The position numbers and the translations under genes were made by a program. The notes beneath the pieces were generated by a model. The model did no database searches and was not told the DNA's origin. It was given only the letters and a program-made list of their open reading frames with translations. From an uncultured Collinsella sp. (lineage in GTDB: Bacteria > Actinomycetota > Coriobacteriia > Coriobacteriales > Coriobacteriaceae): a DNA stretch of 34,904 nt. Numbering within the stretch: position 1 is the stretch's first letter; each line of letters starts with the position of its first letter. The stretch spans positions 1 through 34,904 of the forward strand of contig URBQ01000032.1 in assembly GCA_900546115.1 (NCBI GenBank). The letters run 5' to 3'. Of this stretch, positions 15,898 through 24,135 are shown in pieces.

Positions 15898-17724
15898 TCC
15901 AGGTTCCTCCCTCCGCGGAACGCGCCAAAGCCAAAGTGGTCGCAACGCAGGCAGCGGCTTGCCTCCTGGCGTGCCTCTTCCTCGGTAAGGCCCTGCTCGA
16001 CCAGATTCCAATCGCGGATGCGCTCGCCGGCCTCGCGCTCGCCCAGCTCGCAGCGGCCGCACTCGTGCTTGCCCTTAAACTGCACGGTCGGCAGCTCAAC
16101 GTCGAGCTTGATCTTGTGGTCGAAGCCCAGGTAGCGGTCGATATTTGCCGAAGCAACGCGGCCGGCGTTGATGGCCCGGATGACGGTGGCGGGACCGGTC
16201 TGGCAGTCGCCGCCGCTAAAGAGGCCGTCGAAGTTGGGCACGGCGCCATCCGAATCGGTGACGACGCGACCCCACTTGCAGACGATGCCCATGTCCTCAA
16301 ACGGCTTGGAATCGATGTCCTGGCCAATGGCCACGAACACGCGCTCGCAGGGAATGACGCGCTCGGGCGTCGCGGCGGCACGCGGGGCCGGACGACCGCG
16401 ACGGGGCTCGCCGATAATCTGCGGCTGCACGCGCAGGCCGCTCACGCGACCGTCCTCGCCCGTCTCGATGGCGAGCGGCGCCGTCAGCTCCAGAACCTCG
16501 CAGCCCTCGGCCTGGGCACCGGCAATCTCGGCGTCCTGAGCCGTCATATCGCAGATGCGGCGGCGGTAGACAATGCTCACCTTTTCGGCACCGCAGCGCA
16601 CGGCAGAGCGCGCCACGTCCATGGCCACGTTGCCGCCGCCGATGACGCACACGCGCTGACCGCTCAGGTCGGGCAGCTCATCGTCGCCGATGGCACGCAG
16701 CATCTTAACGGCCGACTCCACGCCGGGAGCCTCTTCGCCCGGAAGGCCGAGCTTCTTATCGCTGTGGGCGCCAATGGCCAGGTAGACGGCATCGAACTCG
16801 TCGCGCAGGCGGGCAAGCTCCTCACCGTTGACGGAGTGATCGAGTTCCACGTCGATGCCGGCGCTCAAGATCCAGTCAATCTCGGCCTGCAGGCGCTCAC
16901 GCGGCAGACGGTAGCTGGGAATGCCATAGCGCAGCATGCCGCCCAGGTGGTGGCGCTGCTCAAAGATGGTCACCTTGTGGCCCATCACGGCCAGGTAGTA
17001 GGCGCAGGAAAGGCCGGCCGGGCCGCCGCCGATCACGGCGATGCGCTTGCCGGTGTTGTCCACTGCATGGGGCTTGTGGTCGTTGAGGTCGCTGTGCTCA
17101 ACGGCAAAACGTTTGAGGGCGAGGATGTTCATGGGATCGTCGACCATGCCGCGACGGCAGTGCATCTCGCAGGGATGCTCGCACACCAGACCGCAAACGA
17201 GCGGCAGCGGGTTGTTCTTGCGGATGACCTTGACGGCGTCGGCATAACGGCCGGCCTCGACGAGCGAAATGTAACCGGGAATGTCGACGTGCGCCGGGCA
17301 GCCCGAGACGCACGGGACGCGGGCCTCGCGGTCAAAGCCACAGGAGTGCTCGCGGATGTGGTGCTCAAAATCGTCGCGGAAACCGCGAATGGCCGTGAGC
17401 GCCATGGCGCCAGCTTCGTAGCCGATGGCGCAGTCGCTCGAAAGATAGATAGTGCGGGCCGTGCGCTCGATCAGGTTGAGCGTGGACTCATCGGCGCGCC
17501 CTTCGAGCACATCGGCGAGCAGGTCGCTCAGCGCGCTCAGGCCCACGCGGCAGGGCGTGCATTTGCCGCAGCTCTGGGTGGAGCACAGGTTGACGAGCGC
17601 CGCCGTAAACTCAACGGGACACGGGGCGAGCGAACTCACCGCCAGACGACGTCCGAGCGCATCGTGCAGGTCGTCCATGACGGCCTGAGCGTGGCTGCGT
17701 TCCATTACGTGCAGTCGTGCCATA
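15891..17724 (-). CDS. GltD-type NAD(P)H/FAD oxidoreductase with N-terminal NuoF [4Fe-4S] module
   Basis: A 610-residue electron-transfer partner of the hydrogenase. Residues about 30-125 match only the C-terminal iron-sulfur domain of NuoF/HydB (SCGKCTPCR, Cys52/55/58, and Cys98 in SSDCAIGYE). The flavin and NADH-binding NuoF domains are absent. Residues about 130-590 are a GltD/glutamate synthase small-subunit flavoprotein: Cys138/142 and Cys177/181/185/189 cluster ligands, FAD loop VIGGGPAGLSCAY (about 230), second dinucleotide loop VIGGGNVAMDVARSA, and the GGDCQTGPATVIRAI FAD-closing motif. The family oxidises NAD(P)H and passes electrons on. ATG 17724 follows GAGGGG by 5 bp. It is the first gene of the hydrogenase operon. 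Confidence 0.9.
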
Positions 17725-17787
17725 AGATCCCCTCTCATGCGGCAGCCCGGAGGCGAGACCGGGCGAAGTTGCTACACGCACAACACT

Positions 17788-17808
17788 GACCTAAAAAGTT
17801 GTTAGGTC
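17788..17808. promoter_or_regulatory. Inverted repeat upstream of the hydrogenase operon
   Basis: GACCTA (17788-17793) and TAGGTC (17803-17808) are perfect inverted arms around 9 bp. The dyad is 64 bp before the first start codon. It may be an operator or a leader hairpin. I could not fix a promoter nearby. Confidence 0.4.
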
Positions 17809-17910
17809 TCCACGCAGTTCGGCAGGCGGTATGAAATGTCGTCCTTAGCGGTGAAAACGAACATTACCCCAGATAAATGCCATATTTGATAAAACGCGTT
17901 ACCAAATGAC

Positions 17911-17946
17911 AATGCCCCGCCCACGCAATCACGTGGACGGGGCATT
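17911..17946 (-). terminator. Terminator-like hairpin after the GH4 gene
   Basis: Arms AATGCCCCG (17911-17919) and CGGGGCATT (17938-17946) are perfect, with an inner CACG/CGTG stem. It lies 34 bp past the stop of the minus-strand glucosidase. The tail on that strand is only moderately T-rich. Confidence 0.65.
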
Positions 17947-17979
17947 GCTCCAGGCATGCGGTCAGCGACCCTGTTGCTT

Positions 17980-19362
17980 TTACTTAAGCTCGGGCCAGAA
18001 GTCCTTGTTGGCCTCGATCATGTCGTCGAGAACCTCCTTGGCGACCTTCATCGACGGCACGGTCTTGTTGAGCGTGAAGGCCTTGAGCGCCTTCTCGTAC
18101 GAACCCTCGATCGTAGCCTCGACCACGAGCTTCTCGGAGTTCAGCTGCTGCATCATGAGGCCCTGCTGGAACAGAGGAATGTTGTCGCGGCTGATGACCT
18201 CGGGGCCGTTCTTGCCAATGTAGGCAGGCAGCTCGACCATAGCGTCGTAGGGCATGTTGGGGATAGCGCCCTTGTTCTCGCAAATGACCAGGAAGCGCTG
18301 CTTGGTATCGTTCTTCAGAGCGATAGCCAGGTCGGCAATCCAGTCGCCGTGGCTGCCCGCATAGAACGTGCTCTCGTCGATCTCGCCCGTCTTCTCGTAG
18401 TGGTCGATGCCGTCGAAGAGGTTCTTCTCGCGCGTCTCCTCAACCTCGTTAGCACGGGTGCGCTCGGGGTTGGAATGCTCGACGAACTCCTTCTGCTGCA
18501 GGTAGTAGTTCAGATAGGTGTTGGGCAGGTACTCCGGGAAGCACTCCATGATCTCGTACTCGCCCTTCCAGACGTAGTACCAGCTGCCCTTGGTGTGGCG
18601 GTTCTGCTCGGGGTGCTCGTCGGTGGCCTCCTCGGGCTTCTTGGACATCAGCGAGCCCATGCCCTTGAGGTACGAATCGGGCAGCAGAATCTCGTGCTCC
18701 TTGATGTACTCGCGCAGCTGCGGGAGCACCTCCTCGCCCTTGTGGCGGATCGAGGTGAACCAGCCAAAGTGGTTGAGGCCAAAGTAATCGTACTCGACAT
18801 CCTTCTTGTCGATATCGAGTGCGGCGCAAACCACGTCGATGATCGCGATCGGCATGTCGCAGATGTTGATGATGCGAGCGTTAGGACGCAGCACACGGCA
18901 GCCCTCGGAGACGATGGCAGCAGGGTTGGAGTAGTTGAGAATCCAGTAGTCCTTCTTGGCGTACTTCTCAACGTCGTCGATCAGTTCGACCATGGGGAAG
19001 ATGGTGCGCATGCCGTAGGCAAGGCCGCCGCAACCGCAAGTCTCCTGGCCCACGCAGCCGTGACGCAGCGGAATCTTCTCGTCCTGCTCGCGCATGGCGT
19101 AGCCGCCCACGCGCATCTGGGCAAACACGAAGCTCGCGTCGGTAAAAGCCGTCTTTTTGTCGGTGGTCACCGTGAGCTTGATGTCCAGGCCGAGGTCCTC
19201 GTGCAGAATCCAGTCCACGAGCACGCCGATCTTGCGCTGGCGCTCCTCGTTGATGTCGTACAGACGAATCTCGTCAACGTCGAGCTCGTCCTTGCGCAGG
19301 GCGATGGACTTGACGATGCCGGGGGTAAAGGTGGATCCGCCACCACACAGAGTAATGATCAT
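17980..19362 (-). CDS. glvA: 6-phospho-alpha-glucosidase, glycoside hydrolase family 4
   Basis: Hydrolyses maltose 6'-phosphate and related phospho-alpha-glucosides delivered by the PTS, using NAD+ and Mn2+. The 460-residue sequence closely follows B. subtilis GlvA as I recall it: GGGSTFTPG NAD loop (7-15), VGQETCG (104-110), ILNYSNPAAIVSE, NICDMP with the metal-binding Cys168 and adjacent Asp169, YFGLNHFGW with His198, and the ending VEANKDFWPEL. Specificity for alpha over beta linkages is inferred from the GLNHFGW and NICDMP contexts. The ATG is 3 bp after the IICB stop with AAGGAG upstream, so it is coupled. It is the last gene of the PTS operon. Confidence 0.92.
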   Translation of the reverse strand: MIITLCGGGSTFTPGIVKSIALRKDELDVDEIRLYDINEERQRKIGVLVDWILHEDLGLDIKLTVTTDKKTAFTDASFVFAQMRVGGYAMREQDEKIPLRHGCVGQETCGCGGLAYGMRTIFPMVELIDDVEKYAKKDYWILNYSNPAAIVSEGCRVLRPNARIINICDMPIAIIDVVCAALDIDKKDVEYDYFGLNHFGWFTSIRHKGEEVLPQLREYIKEHEILLPDSYLKGMGSLMSKKPEEATDEHPEQNRHTKGSWYYVWKGEYEIMECFPEYLPNTYLNYYLQQKEFVEHSNPERTRANEVEETREKNLFDGIDHYEKTGEIDESTFYAGSHGDWIADLAIALKNDTKQRFLVICENKGAIPNMPYDAMVELPAYIGKNGPEVISRDNIPLFQQGLMMQQLNSEKLVVEATIEGSYEKALKAFTLNKTVPSMKVAKEVLDDMIEANKDFWPELK

Positions 19363-19365
19363 TGT

Positions 19366-20982
19366 TTACTGCTCCTTCTCAATTGCGTTTTCGACCTTGT
19401 CGCGCATCTCGGCGACCTTCATGCCAAAGATGATCTGGATATTGTTGCCGTTACGGTTGATGCCGCTGTTGGGCACATGGTTGATGAGGTTCTCATCGAT
19501 GAGGTCCGGGTTCTTAACGTTCACGCGAAGACGCGTAAAGCAGTTCTCGAGCTCCTCGATGTTGTCCTTGCCGCCAAGACCTGCGACCAGGTCGGCAATA
19601 CCTGCATCGACGCCCTCTGCGGGAGCTGCGGCAACAGCGCCCTGCTTCACCGCGACAGACGCGGCGGCCTCGCCCTCGGCAACGGACTCGGCGAGCTCGG
19701 ACTCCTCCTCGCGGCCAGGCGTGTGGAGGTTGAGCTTCTTAATAAGGAAGGTGAAGAGGAAGAAGTACAGAGCGGCGTTGACGACTCCAAGCACCAGCAT
19801 AACCGGCCAGTTGGTCTTGTCGACACCGAGGACCAGGTTGGAAACCACGATGTTGATGATGCCGCCTGCAGTCGAAGCGGGCACGGAGAGGACCTTGAGC
19901 AGGACCAGGAAGATACCGGAAAGAACCGAGTGAACGACAAAGAGCACGGGAGCGGCAAAGACAAAGAGGAAGTCCATGGGCTCGGTGACACAGGAGAGCA
20001 CGGCGGTGATGATCAGCGGGATGATAACGGCCTTGGTCTTATCCTTGTTCCCCTTGTAAGCGGTGAAGATAAAGGCGAGACCGATACCGATGTAGGGCCA
20101 CAGGTTGTTGAAGGTGTAGCTGTTGAAATAGGTGCTATCGGAGAAGGGCTGGCCCGTCATTGCCATCTCGGCGACACGGATGGGATAGGCGCCGGCGATA
20201 ACCTGATCGCCCAGCGTCAGGGTGCCACCCACATCGGAGAACTGGAACGGGGTGTAGATGAGGTGGTGCAGACCGGTGGGAACGAGCAGCTTGTTGAGCA
20301 TGCCGTAGATGAACAGACCGATGTTGCCCGACTCCTTAATGATGCCGGCAACGGAGGAGATGGCACCCTGAACCGGAGGCCAAACGATGCAGAAGCCAGC
20401 GCCCATGATCCAGGAGATGATGATCATGATCAGGAACGGGAAGCGAACGCCCGAGAACATCGAAAGGGCAATGGGGAACTGCTTGTTCGAGTACTTGTTG
20501 AACACGGCACCGGTGATGCAACCAAGAATGATGCCGCCAAACACGCCGGTATCGAGCACCTGAATGCCCATAACGGTGCTCTGGCCGGTTCCGGTAAGGC
20601 CGAGCATGCCGCTCGCTTCGGCAAGAGAGCCGGTGGCGTTGAGCACGATGTTGTTAGCCTGCAGGAACAGGAAGAACGACATCAGGGCGATAAGCGAAGC
20701 ATGGCCCTTGTTCTTCTTTGCCATGGCGCCGGCGATGCCCACGCAGAACAGAATCGAGAGGTTGTTGATGATAAACATCAGCGACTGATAGACAACGGCG
20801 CCCACAAGCTGGAACGGACCGGAGCCCAGTACGGGGATCACGGCGCAGATGGTCTTGTTGGTCAGAATAATGCCCACGATGAGCAGAATGCCGGCAACCG
20901 AGAGATACATCATCGGCTGAACGATCGACTTCGCGAACACCTCCAACGGCGCTTTGAAATTGAACTTCTTTTTTGCGGTCAT
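19366..20982 (-). CDS. PTS alpha-glucoside-specific IICB component
   Basis: A 538-residue membrane permease that imports and phosphorylates an alpha-glucoside such as maltose. Residues about 1-400 are an IIC domain with about ten hydrophobic segments and the landmarks VFAKSIVQPMMYLSVAGILL, LVPTGLHHLIYTPFQF (sugar site region) and VTEPMDFLFVF. An acidic/alanine-rich linker (about 410-450) leads to the IIB domain, with phosphorylated Cys481 in ENCFTRLRV. The IIA part is a separate gene at 21955-22467. ATG 20982 follows GGGAG by 7 bp; a few upstream in-frame codons are ignored. The neighbouring GH4 enzyme points to a maltose-type substrate (inference). Confidence 0.92.
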   Translation of the reverse strand: MTAKKKFNFKAPLEVFAKSIVQPMMYLSVAGILLIVGIILTNKTICAVIPVLGSGPFQLVGAVVYQSLMFIINNLSILFCVGIAGAMAKKNKGHASLIALMSFFLFLQANNIVLNATGSLAEASGMLGLTGTGQSTVMGIQVLDTGVFGGIILGCITGAVFNKYSNKQFPIALSMFSGVRFPFLIMIIISWIMGAGFCIVWPPVQGAISSVAGIIKESGNIGLFIYGMLNKLLVPTGLHHLIYTPFQFSDVGGTLTLGDQVIAGAYPIRVAEMAMTGQPFSDSTYFNSYTFNNLWPYIGIGLAFIFTAYKGNKDKTKAVIIPLIITAVLSCVTEPMDFLFVFAAPVLFVVHSVLSGIFLVLLKVLSVPASTAGGIINIVVSNLVLGVDKTNWPVMLVLGVVNAALYFFLFTFLIKKLNLHTPGREEESELAESVAEGEAAASVAVKQGAVAAAPAEGVDAGIADLVAGLGGKDNIEELENCFTRLRVNVKNPDLIDENLINHVPNSGINRNGNNIQIIFGMKVAEMRDKVENAIEKEQ

Positions 20983-21081
20983 AGCGGTACTCCCTTTCCT
21001 TTTCCGCAAATTAAGACAGATGTGCCCTGGACAAGGCCATAAGCCCTGCCTTATATCAATCGATGTGTGGGCACGTTATGC

Positions 21082-21936
21082 CTAGAGACCAGGTTCTCCA
21101 AGCAGGTTAACAATGTGATATGCGAGATAGCTCTTCTCGGCATCGGTAACGACAACGTTATAGGTAGACGACAAGTGGGCAGCTATGGCGTCCGCGCACG
21201 AGAATGCGCACGGATACGCCGTTTCATCGATTCGGAACAGCGCGTCGCCATTGATTTGCCCGGCCGCAGGATCGAGCGCTCGCTGTGCGAAAAACTGCAG
21301 GTGACGAACGAAACGTTCGTAAGGCAGCGAGGTGTCATCGAGGGTCGTAGCATAGCGCTCGGAAACAATCGCAAGCACGTCGCGAACAAGCTGGACCGAG
21401 ATGATGAGACGGTCGGAGCGTTGCGGCATGGTGGCGTTGACGATATGCAAGGTAATGAAACCCTGCTCCTCCTCGCTCATCTCGATGCCCAGGTAGTCCT
21501 TGATGATCTGCAGCGCACGGCCCGCAAGCGCGTACTCCTTGCGATAGAACTGCTGAATCTCAAGCAGCAGCGGGTTCTCGCAGCGAACGCCCTTGCGCTC
21601 ACGATCGAGGGCAAGGCTGATATGGTCTGCGAGAGCAATGAGAATCTTGTCGTTGATATCAACATTGAGCTCTCGACGGAGCATCTGAACAATGTCCTCG
21701 GAAATCACGAGGTTGACGGTGGGAATGGACTCCAAAAGATGTGCCAAGCGGTCAATCGTACGCGAATCCTGAGAAGTTCCCTCCTGCAACGCGTAGGTCT
21801 TTTCGACCGATGCCTCGTCGATGGCATCGCCGGCATGACGGCCAAAGCAGAGGCCTCGACCGATGACAATGAGCTCGAAGCCATCGTCCGAAGTGACCAT
21901 TGCGACGTTATTGTTGAAAACTCGCTTGATAACCAC
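21082..21936 (-). CDS. LicT/BglG-family transcription antiterminator
   Basis: A 284-residue RNA-binding antiterminator controlled by PTS phosphorylation. The N-terminal co-antiterminator domain reads VVIKRVFNNNVAMV (residues 1-14), with NNN placed as in LicT. PRD1 and PRD2 follow, with histidines in LADHISLAL, ITLHIVNA and LAYHIVNLL. The domains dimerise and bind a ribonucleic antiterminator hairpin, letting transcription pass a terminator. GTG 21936 is favoured because it gives the LicT-length N-terminus, with GGTGGG 4 bp upstream; GTG 21945 and 21948 are in frame. It lies between the IIA and IICB genes. Its probable target is the operon leader at 22494-22580. Confidence 0.87.
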   Translation of the reverse strand: MVIKRVFNNNVAMVTSDDGFELIVIGRGLCFGRHAGDAIDEASVEKTYALQEGTSQDSRTIDRLAHLLESIPTVNLVISEDIVQMLRRELNVDINDKILIALADHISLALDRERKGVRCENPLLLEIQQFYRKEYALAGRALQIIKDYLGIEMSEEEQGFITLHIVNATMPQRSDRLIISVQLVRDVLAIVSERYATTLDDTSLPYERFVRHLQFFAQRALDPAAGQINGDALFRIDETAYPCAFSCADAIAAHLSSTYNVVVTDAEKSYLAYHIVNLLGEPGL

Positions 21937-21954
21937 GGTACCCACCACAAGAAT

Positions 21955-22467
21955 TTACTCGGAAAGCCAGACGACAGGCTCTTTAACAGTAACAGGGCCG
22001 GAAGCGTGCTCACGAAGAGTCGAGTTCTCCGAACGCTCGCATACAATAACGAAGACCGTGGGATCGAAGCCGGCGGCGCGGACCGCGTCGAAATCGACCT
22101 CGACGAGGGGCTGGCCCGCGTCGACATGGTCACCCTGGGCAACAAGCGCATGGAAGCCCTTGCCCTCAAGTTTAACAGTGTCGATTCCGATATGCAGCAT
22201 CACCTGAGCAGAGCTGTCGTCGGACATGATGCCCAGCGCGTGCTCGGTCGGAAACAGCGCCGCGACGGTACCGGAAACAGGAGCGCACACCGTTCCCTCT
22301 TGGGGAACCACGGCAACGCCATCGCCCACCGCACGGCTGCTAAAAGCGGGATCATTGGTTTTTTCTAGATTAACAAGCTCGCCGGAAACAGGGGCGAGGA
22401 TTTCGAACTCGGAAGTCGCAGTCGTCTGCTTGTCCGAGCCACCCATAAGGCGAGAAAAGAAACCCAT
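21955..22467 (-). CDS. PTS glucose-type EIIA domain protein
   Basis: A 170-residue cytoplasmic phosphocarrier of the Crr family that takes phosphate from HPr and gives it to the IIB domain of the downstream IICB protein. Landmarks are ILAPVSGELVNLEKTNDPAF, the accessory histidine His76 (TEHALGI) and the phosphorylated His92 (MLHIGIDTVKLEGKGF). These match His75 and His90 of E. coli Crr with a small offset. ATG 22467 follows AAGGGA by 9 bp. The stop is less than 20 bp before the antiterminator start. It is the first gene of the operon. Confidence 0.92.
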   Translation of the reverse strand: MGFFSRLMGGSDKQTTATSEFEILAPVSGELVNLEKTNDPAFSSRAVGDGVAVVPQEGTVCAPVSGTVAALFPTEHALGIMSDDSSAQVMLHIGIDTVKLEGKGFHALVAQGDHVDAGQPLVEVDFDAVRAAGFDPTVFVIVCERSENSTLREHASGPVTVKEPVVWLSE

Positions 22468-22493
22468 GGTGACATGTCCCTTCATAAATATAG

Positions 22494-22580
22494 CCCAACC
22501 AAAATCAAACGAATGCATCCATAGAGACACACCCGTTCAAAGACTTTGGTTAGGCCCACGTCCGAGGGACTCGGTAACCT
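22494..22580 (-). promoter_or_regulatory. Leader with mutually exclusive hairpins before the PTS operon
   Basis: Read on the minus strand, GGTTA (22579-22575), an inner CCGAG-TCC-CTCGG hairpin and TAACC (22552-22548) form a stem-loop with asymmetric internal loops, in the style of a LicT-type antiterminator target. The same TAACC belongs to a 13-nt arm (22554-22542) that can pair at 11 of 13 positions with 22506-22494 further downstream. The two structures exclude each other. The downstream one has a weak T tail (CTATATTT), so its terminator role is uncertain. Confidence 0.45.
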
Positions 22581-22604
22581 TCCGCATTTCTTTTTACGGG
22601 AGCT

Positions 22605-22632
22605 ATTGTAGACAAGCCCAAAGCCAGAACAA
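22605..22632 (-). promoter_or_regulatory. Promoter of the PTS operon
   Basis: TTGTTC (22632-22627), a 16-bp spacer and TACAAT (22610-22605) give initiation near 22598 and a leader of about 130 nt. Upstream, CGGTATTT occurs twice (22650 and 22671), 21 bp apart. That is two helical turns, and a possible regulator site. Confidence 0.55.
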
Positions 22633-22683
22633 TCATTATGACCGGTGAGCGGTATTTATTCTTCGATAAACGGTATTTTAAGC

Positions 22684-22731
22684 GGCACTTAGGGACGTTC
22701 CTTTACTGCCGGCACCAGGGACACTCCTTGC
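22684..22731. repeat. Tandem REP-like units
   Basis: Two direct units 27 bp apart, GGCACTTAGGGACGTTCCTT (22684-22703) and GGCACCAGGGACACTCCTTG (22711-22730), share GGCAC-N3-GGGAC-N2-TCCTT. A related copy in the opposite orientation ends the window (34883-34904). Confidence 0.6.
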
Positions 22732-22747
22732 AGCAATTTCGCATGCG

Positions 22748-23509
22748 TTAGATGAAGAGCTCGCATTCCTTCCGCACGACGCAAGCCTTGCTCAGCATCT
22801 GGGAAACAGCGGATAGCTTGTTGGGATCAAGCTTGCGAGCGCCTCGCGGGCATACGGCGATGCAGCGCATGCAGGAGATGCACGCCTCGTCAGCTGCTCG
22901 CCTGGGGTCGCCCTTGTCGATAGCACAAACGGGACACGCCGCGGCGCATGCACCGCAGGAGACGCATTCCTCTGTTGCCTCGGGTGCCATACGGCGACCT
23001 CCAGCTTGTTTATAAGGGCGATTGCCGGGGATAGAGGGCTCGGACGCATCCTCAGCCAACAGCTTTTGCTGAATTTGTTGCGCAAACTCTGCGAGCTGCG
23101 CCGCATCCTGCGCATCCGGTCGCCCAGCAGCAAACTGACGAGCAACGGAATGATCAGCAATAGCAGAAACAGCTGCAACCACCCTAAATCCGGCGCGCTT
23201 CGCAACGTCCTCCAGCTCTACGAGCGTGTCCTCAAACGCGCGGTTTCCGTATACACAAACCAAAACAGCCCGAGCCCCGTTGCCGCGCACCATGCCCAAC
23301 CGGTCAGCCACCACAGCCGGGATTCTACCGGCATACGCCGGCACAGAGATTACGGCCACGTCGTCCTCAGTCATCGAGACAGCGCTGAGATCTAGCCCGC
23401 TATCGGTCAGATCGACGGTAACGGTATTATTGTCCAGCGCCCCGGCCACAAGGCCAGACACCTTCCGCGTTCCACCCGTCGGACTAAACACAATTTCGAA
23501 TACGCTCAT
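22748..23509 (-). CDS. Flavodoxin-ferredoxin fusion (EFR1-like)
   Basis: A 253-residue cytoplasmic electron carrier. The N-terminal flavodoxin-like fold begins EIVFSPTGGTRKV (the FMN phosphate loop, residues 5-17) and contains ISVPAYAGRIP and VCVYGNRAFEDTL. The C-terminus has two [4Fe-4S] ferredoxin motifs: Cys182/185/188/192 and Cys210/213/216/220. Such EFR1-type proteins are common in anaerobes and probably shuttle low-potential electrons; the partner is not known. ATG 23509 follows a GAGAGGG Shine-Dalgarno. It stands alone between the PTS operon and the second 309-bp element. Confidence 0.88.
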   Translation of the reverse strand: MSVFEIVFSPTGGTRKVSGLVAGALDNNTVTVDLTDSGLDLSAVSMTEDDVAVISVPAYAGRIPAVVADRLGMVRGNGARAVLVCVYGNRAFEDTLVELEDVAKRAGFRVVAAVSAIADHSVARQFAAGRPDAQDAAQLAEFAQQIQQKLLAEDASEPSIPGNRPYKQAGGRRMAPEATEECVSCGACAAACPVCAIDKGDPRRAADEACISCMRCIAVCPRGARKLDPNKLSAVSQMLSKACVVRKECELFI

Positions 23510-23566
23510 CGAGGCACCCTCTCCCTACGCCTAGCAACGCGTCAAGCCGTTTTCACATTCAGACAG

Positions 23567-23594
23567 AGTATACGGCGCATGGGGGGAGCTCCCC
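23567..23594 (-). promoter_or_regulatory. Possible promoter and palindrome upstream of the EFR1-like gene
   Basis: TATACT on the minus strand (23572-23567) would be a -10 box about 60 bp before the start. A perfect 12-bp palindrome GGGGAGCTCCCC (23583-23594) covers the expected -35 position and may be an operator. Confidence 0.35.
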
Positions 23595-23651
23595 GTTTTG
23601 GTGCGCCAGGCACCCCAATGCACCCACCCTACGCTGTCTGCCTCTTCGTTT

Positions 23652-23960
23652 TGTATAAATTACGGTACAGATTGTATATATTTACGGGATACCGCCACGT
23701 TCTCCTGAGGTACCCCATCCTGGCCCGTGCAAAAAACGGAGTATTCTGCAACGTGACCGCGCCAGCACCGCCGCGGGTGGGCAAAACTGTAGGGCGCCGT
23801 ATCATTCTAAGTCCCGACATGGCGAGAATGACGCGCCCCCTGCTCCGGAAAACGGCGAAATCTGACTCGGAACGCTCGCTAGGGATATCCGAAGGCCACC
23901 GTTGGCGACTTCGAATCATATGCAGACAACTCGAACTGCAGAATACTCCAAAAAATGCAC
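23652..23960. repeat. 309-bp dispersed element with 24-bp inverted arms, copy 2
   Basis: The layout matches copy 1 base for base: TGTATAAAT at 23652, GGTACCCCA at 23709 (18 bp before the arm), left arm 23727-23750 beginning GTGCAAAAAACGGAGTATTC, and inverted right arm 23937-23960. The end-to-end arm distance is again 234 bp. The first 30-40 bp of interior retain some similarity; the rest looks unrelated. A hairpin (TCATTCT at 23802-23808 with 23825-23831) lies inside. No credible coding sequence is present. The element sits between the EFR1-like gene and the helicase terminator. Confidence 0.75.
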
Positions 23961-24067
23961 GGCGCACCCCATAGAACCCATTGCTGCATGGCAGGAAACA
24001 AGCCCACGGCATCCTCTAGATGCATTCCCGAGGAAATCACATTTGAACTAGCGATCGGATACGGCAA

Positions 24068-24103
24068 ACAAAAGGGCCCCGAACGTAGTTGCTCGGGGCC
24101 CTT
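24068..24103 (-). terminator. Terminator of the DEAD-box helicase gene
   Basis: An 11-bp perfect stem (AAGGGCCCCGA at 24072-24082 with 24093-24103) is followed on the minus strand by TTTTGTTTG. It lies 33 bp past the helicase stop. Confidence 0.88.
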
Positions 24104-24135
24104 GGTTCACCTCGCTCTAGCGGGCGATGCGTATG

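Noticed and set aside
15936..17789. A 617-codon open frame antisense to the flavoprotein
   Set aside because: It overlaps a well-supported enzyme completely and has shadow-type composition.
17956..21042. A 1028-codon open frame on the plus strand across the PTS IICB and GH4 genes
   Set aside because: It is antisense to two confidently identified genes and has no ribosome binding site or familiar motif. The low-complexity Leu/Val/Asp/His composition is the usual mirror of biased codon use in GC-rich genes.
22494..22506. The downstream stem of the PTS leader as a firm intrinsic terminator
   Set aside because: The loop is over 30 nt and the T tail is weak, so it is listed only as part of a possible switch.
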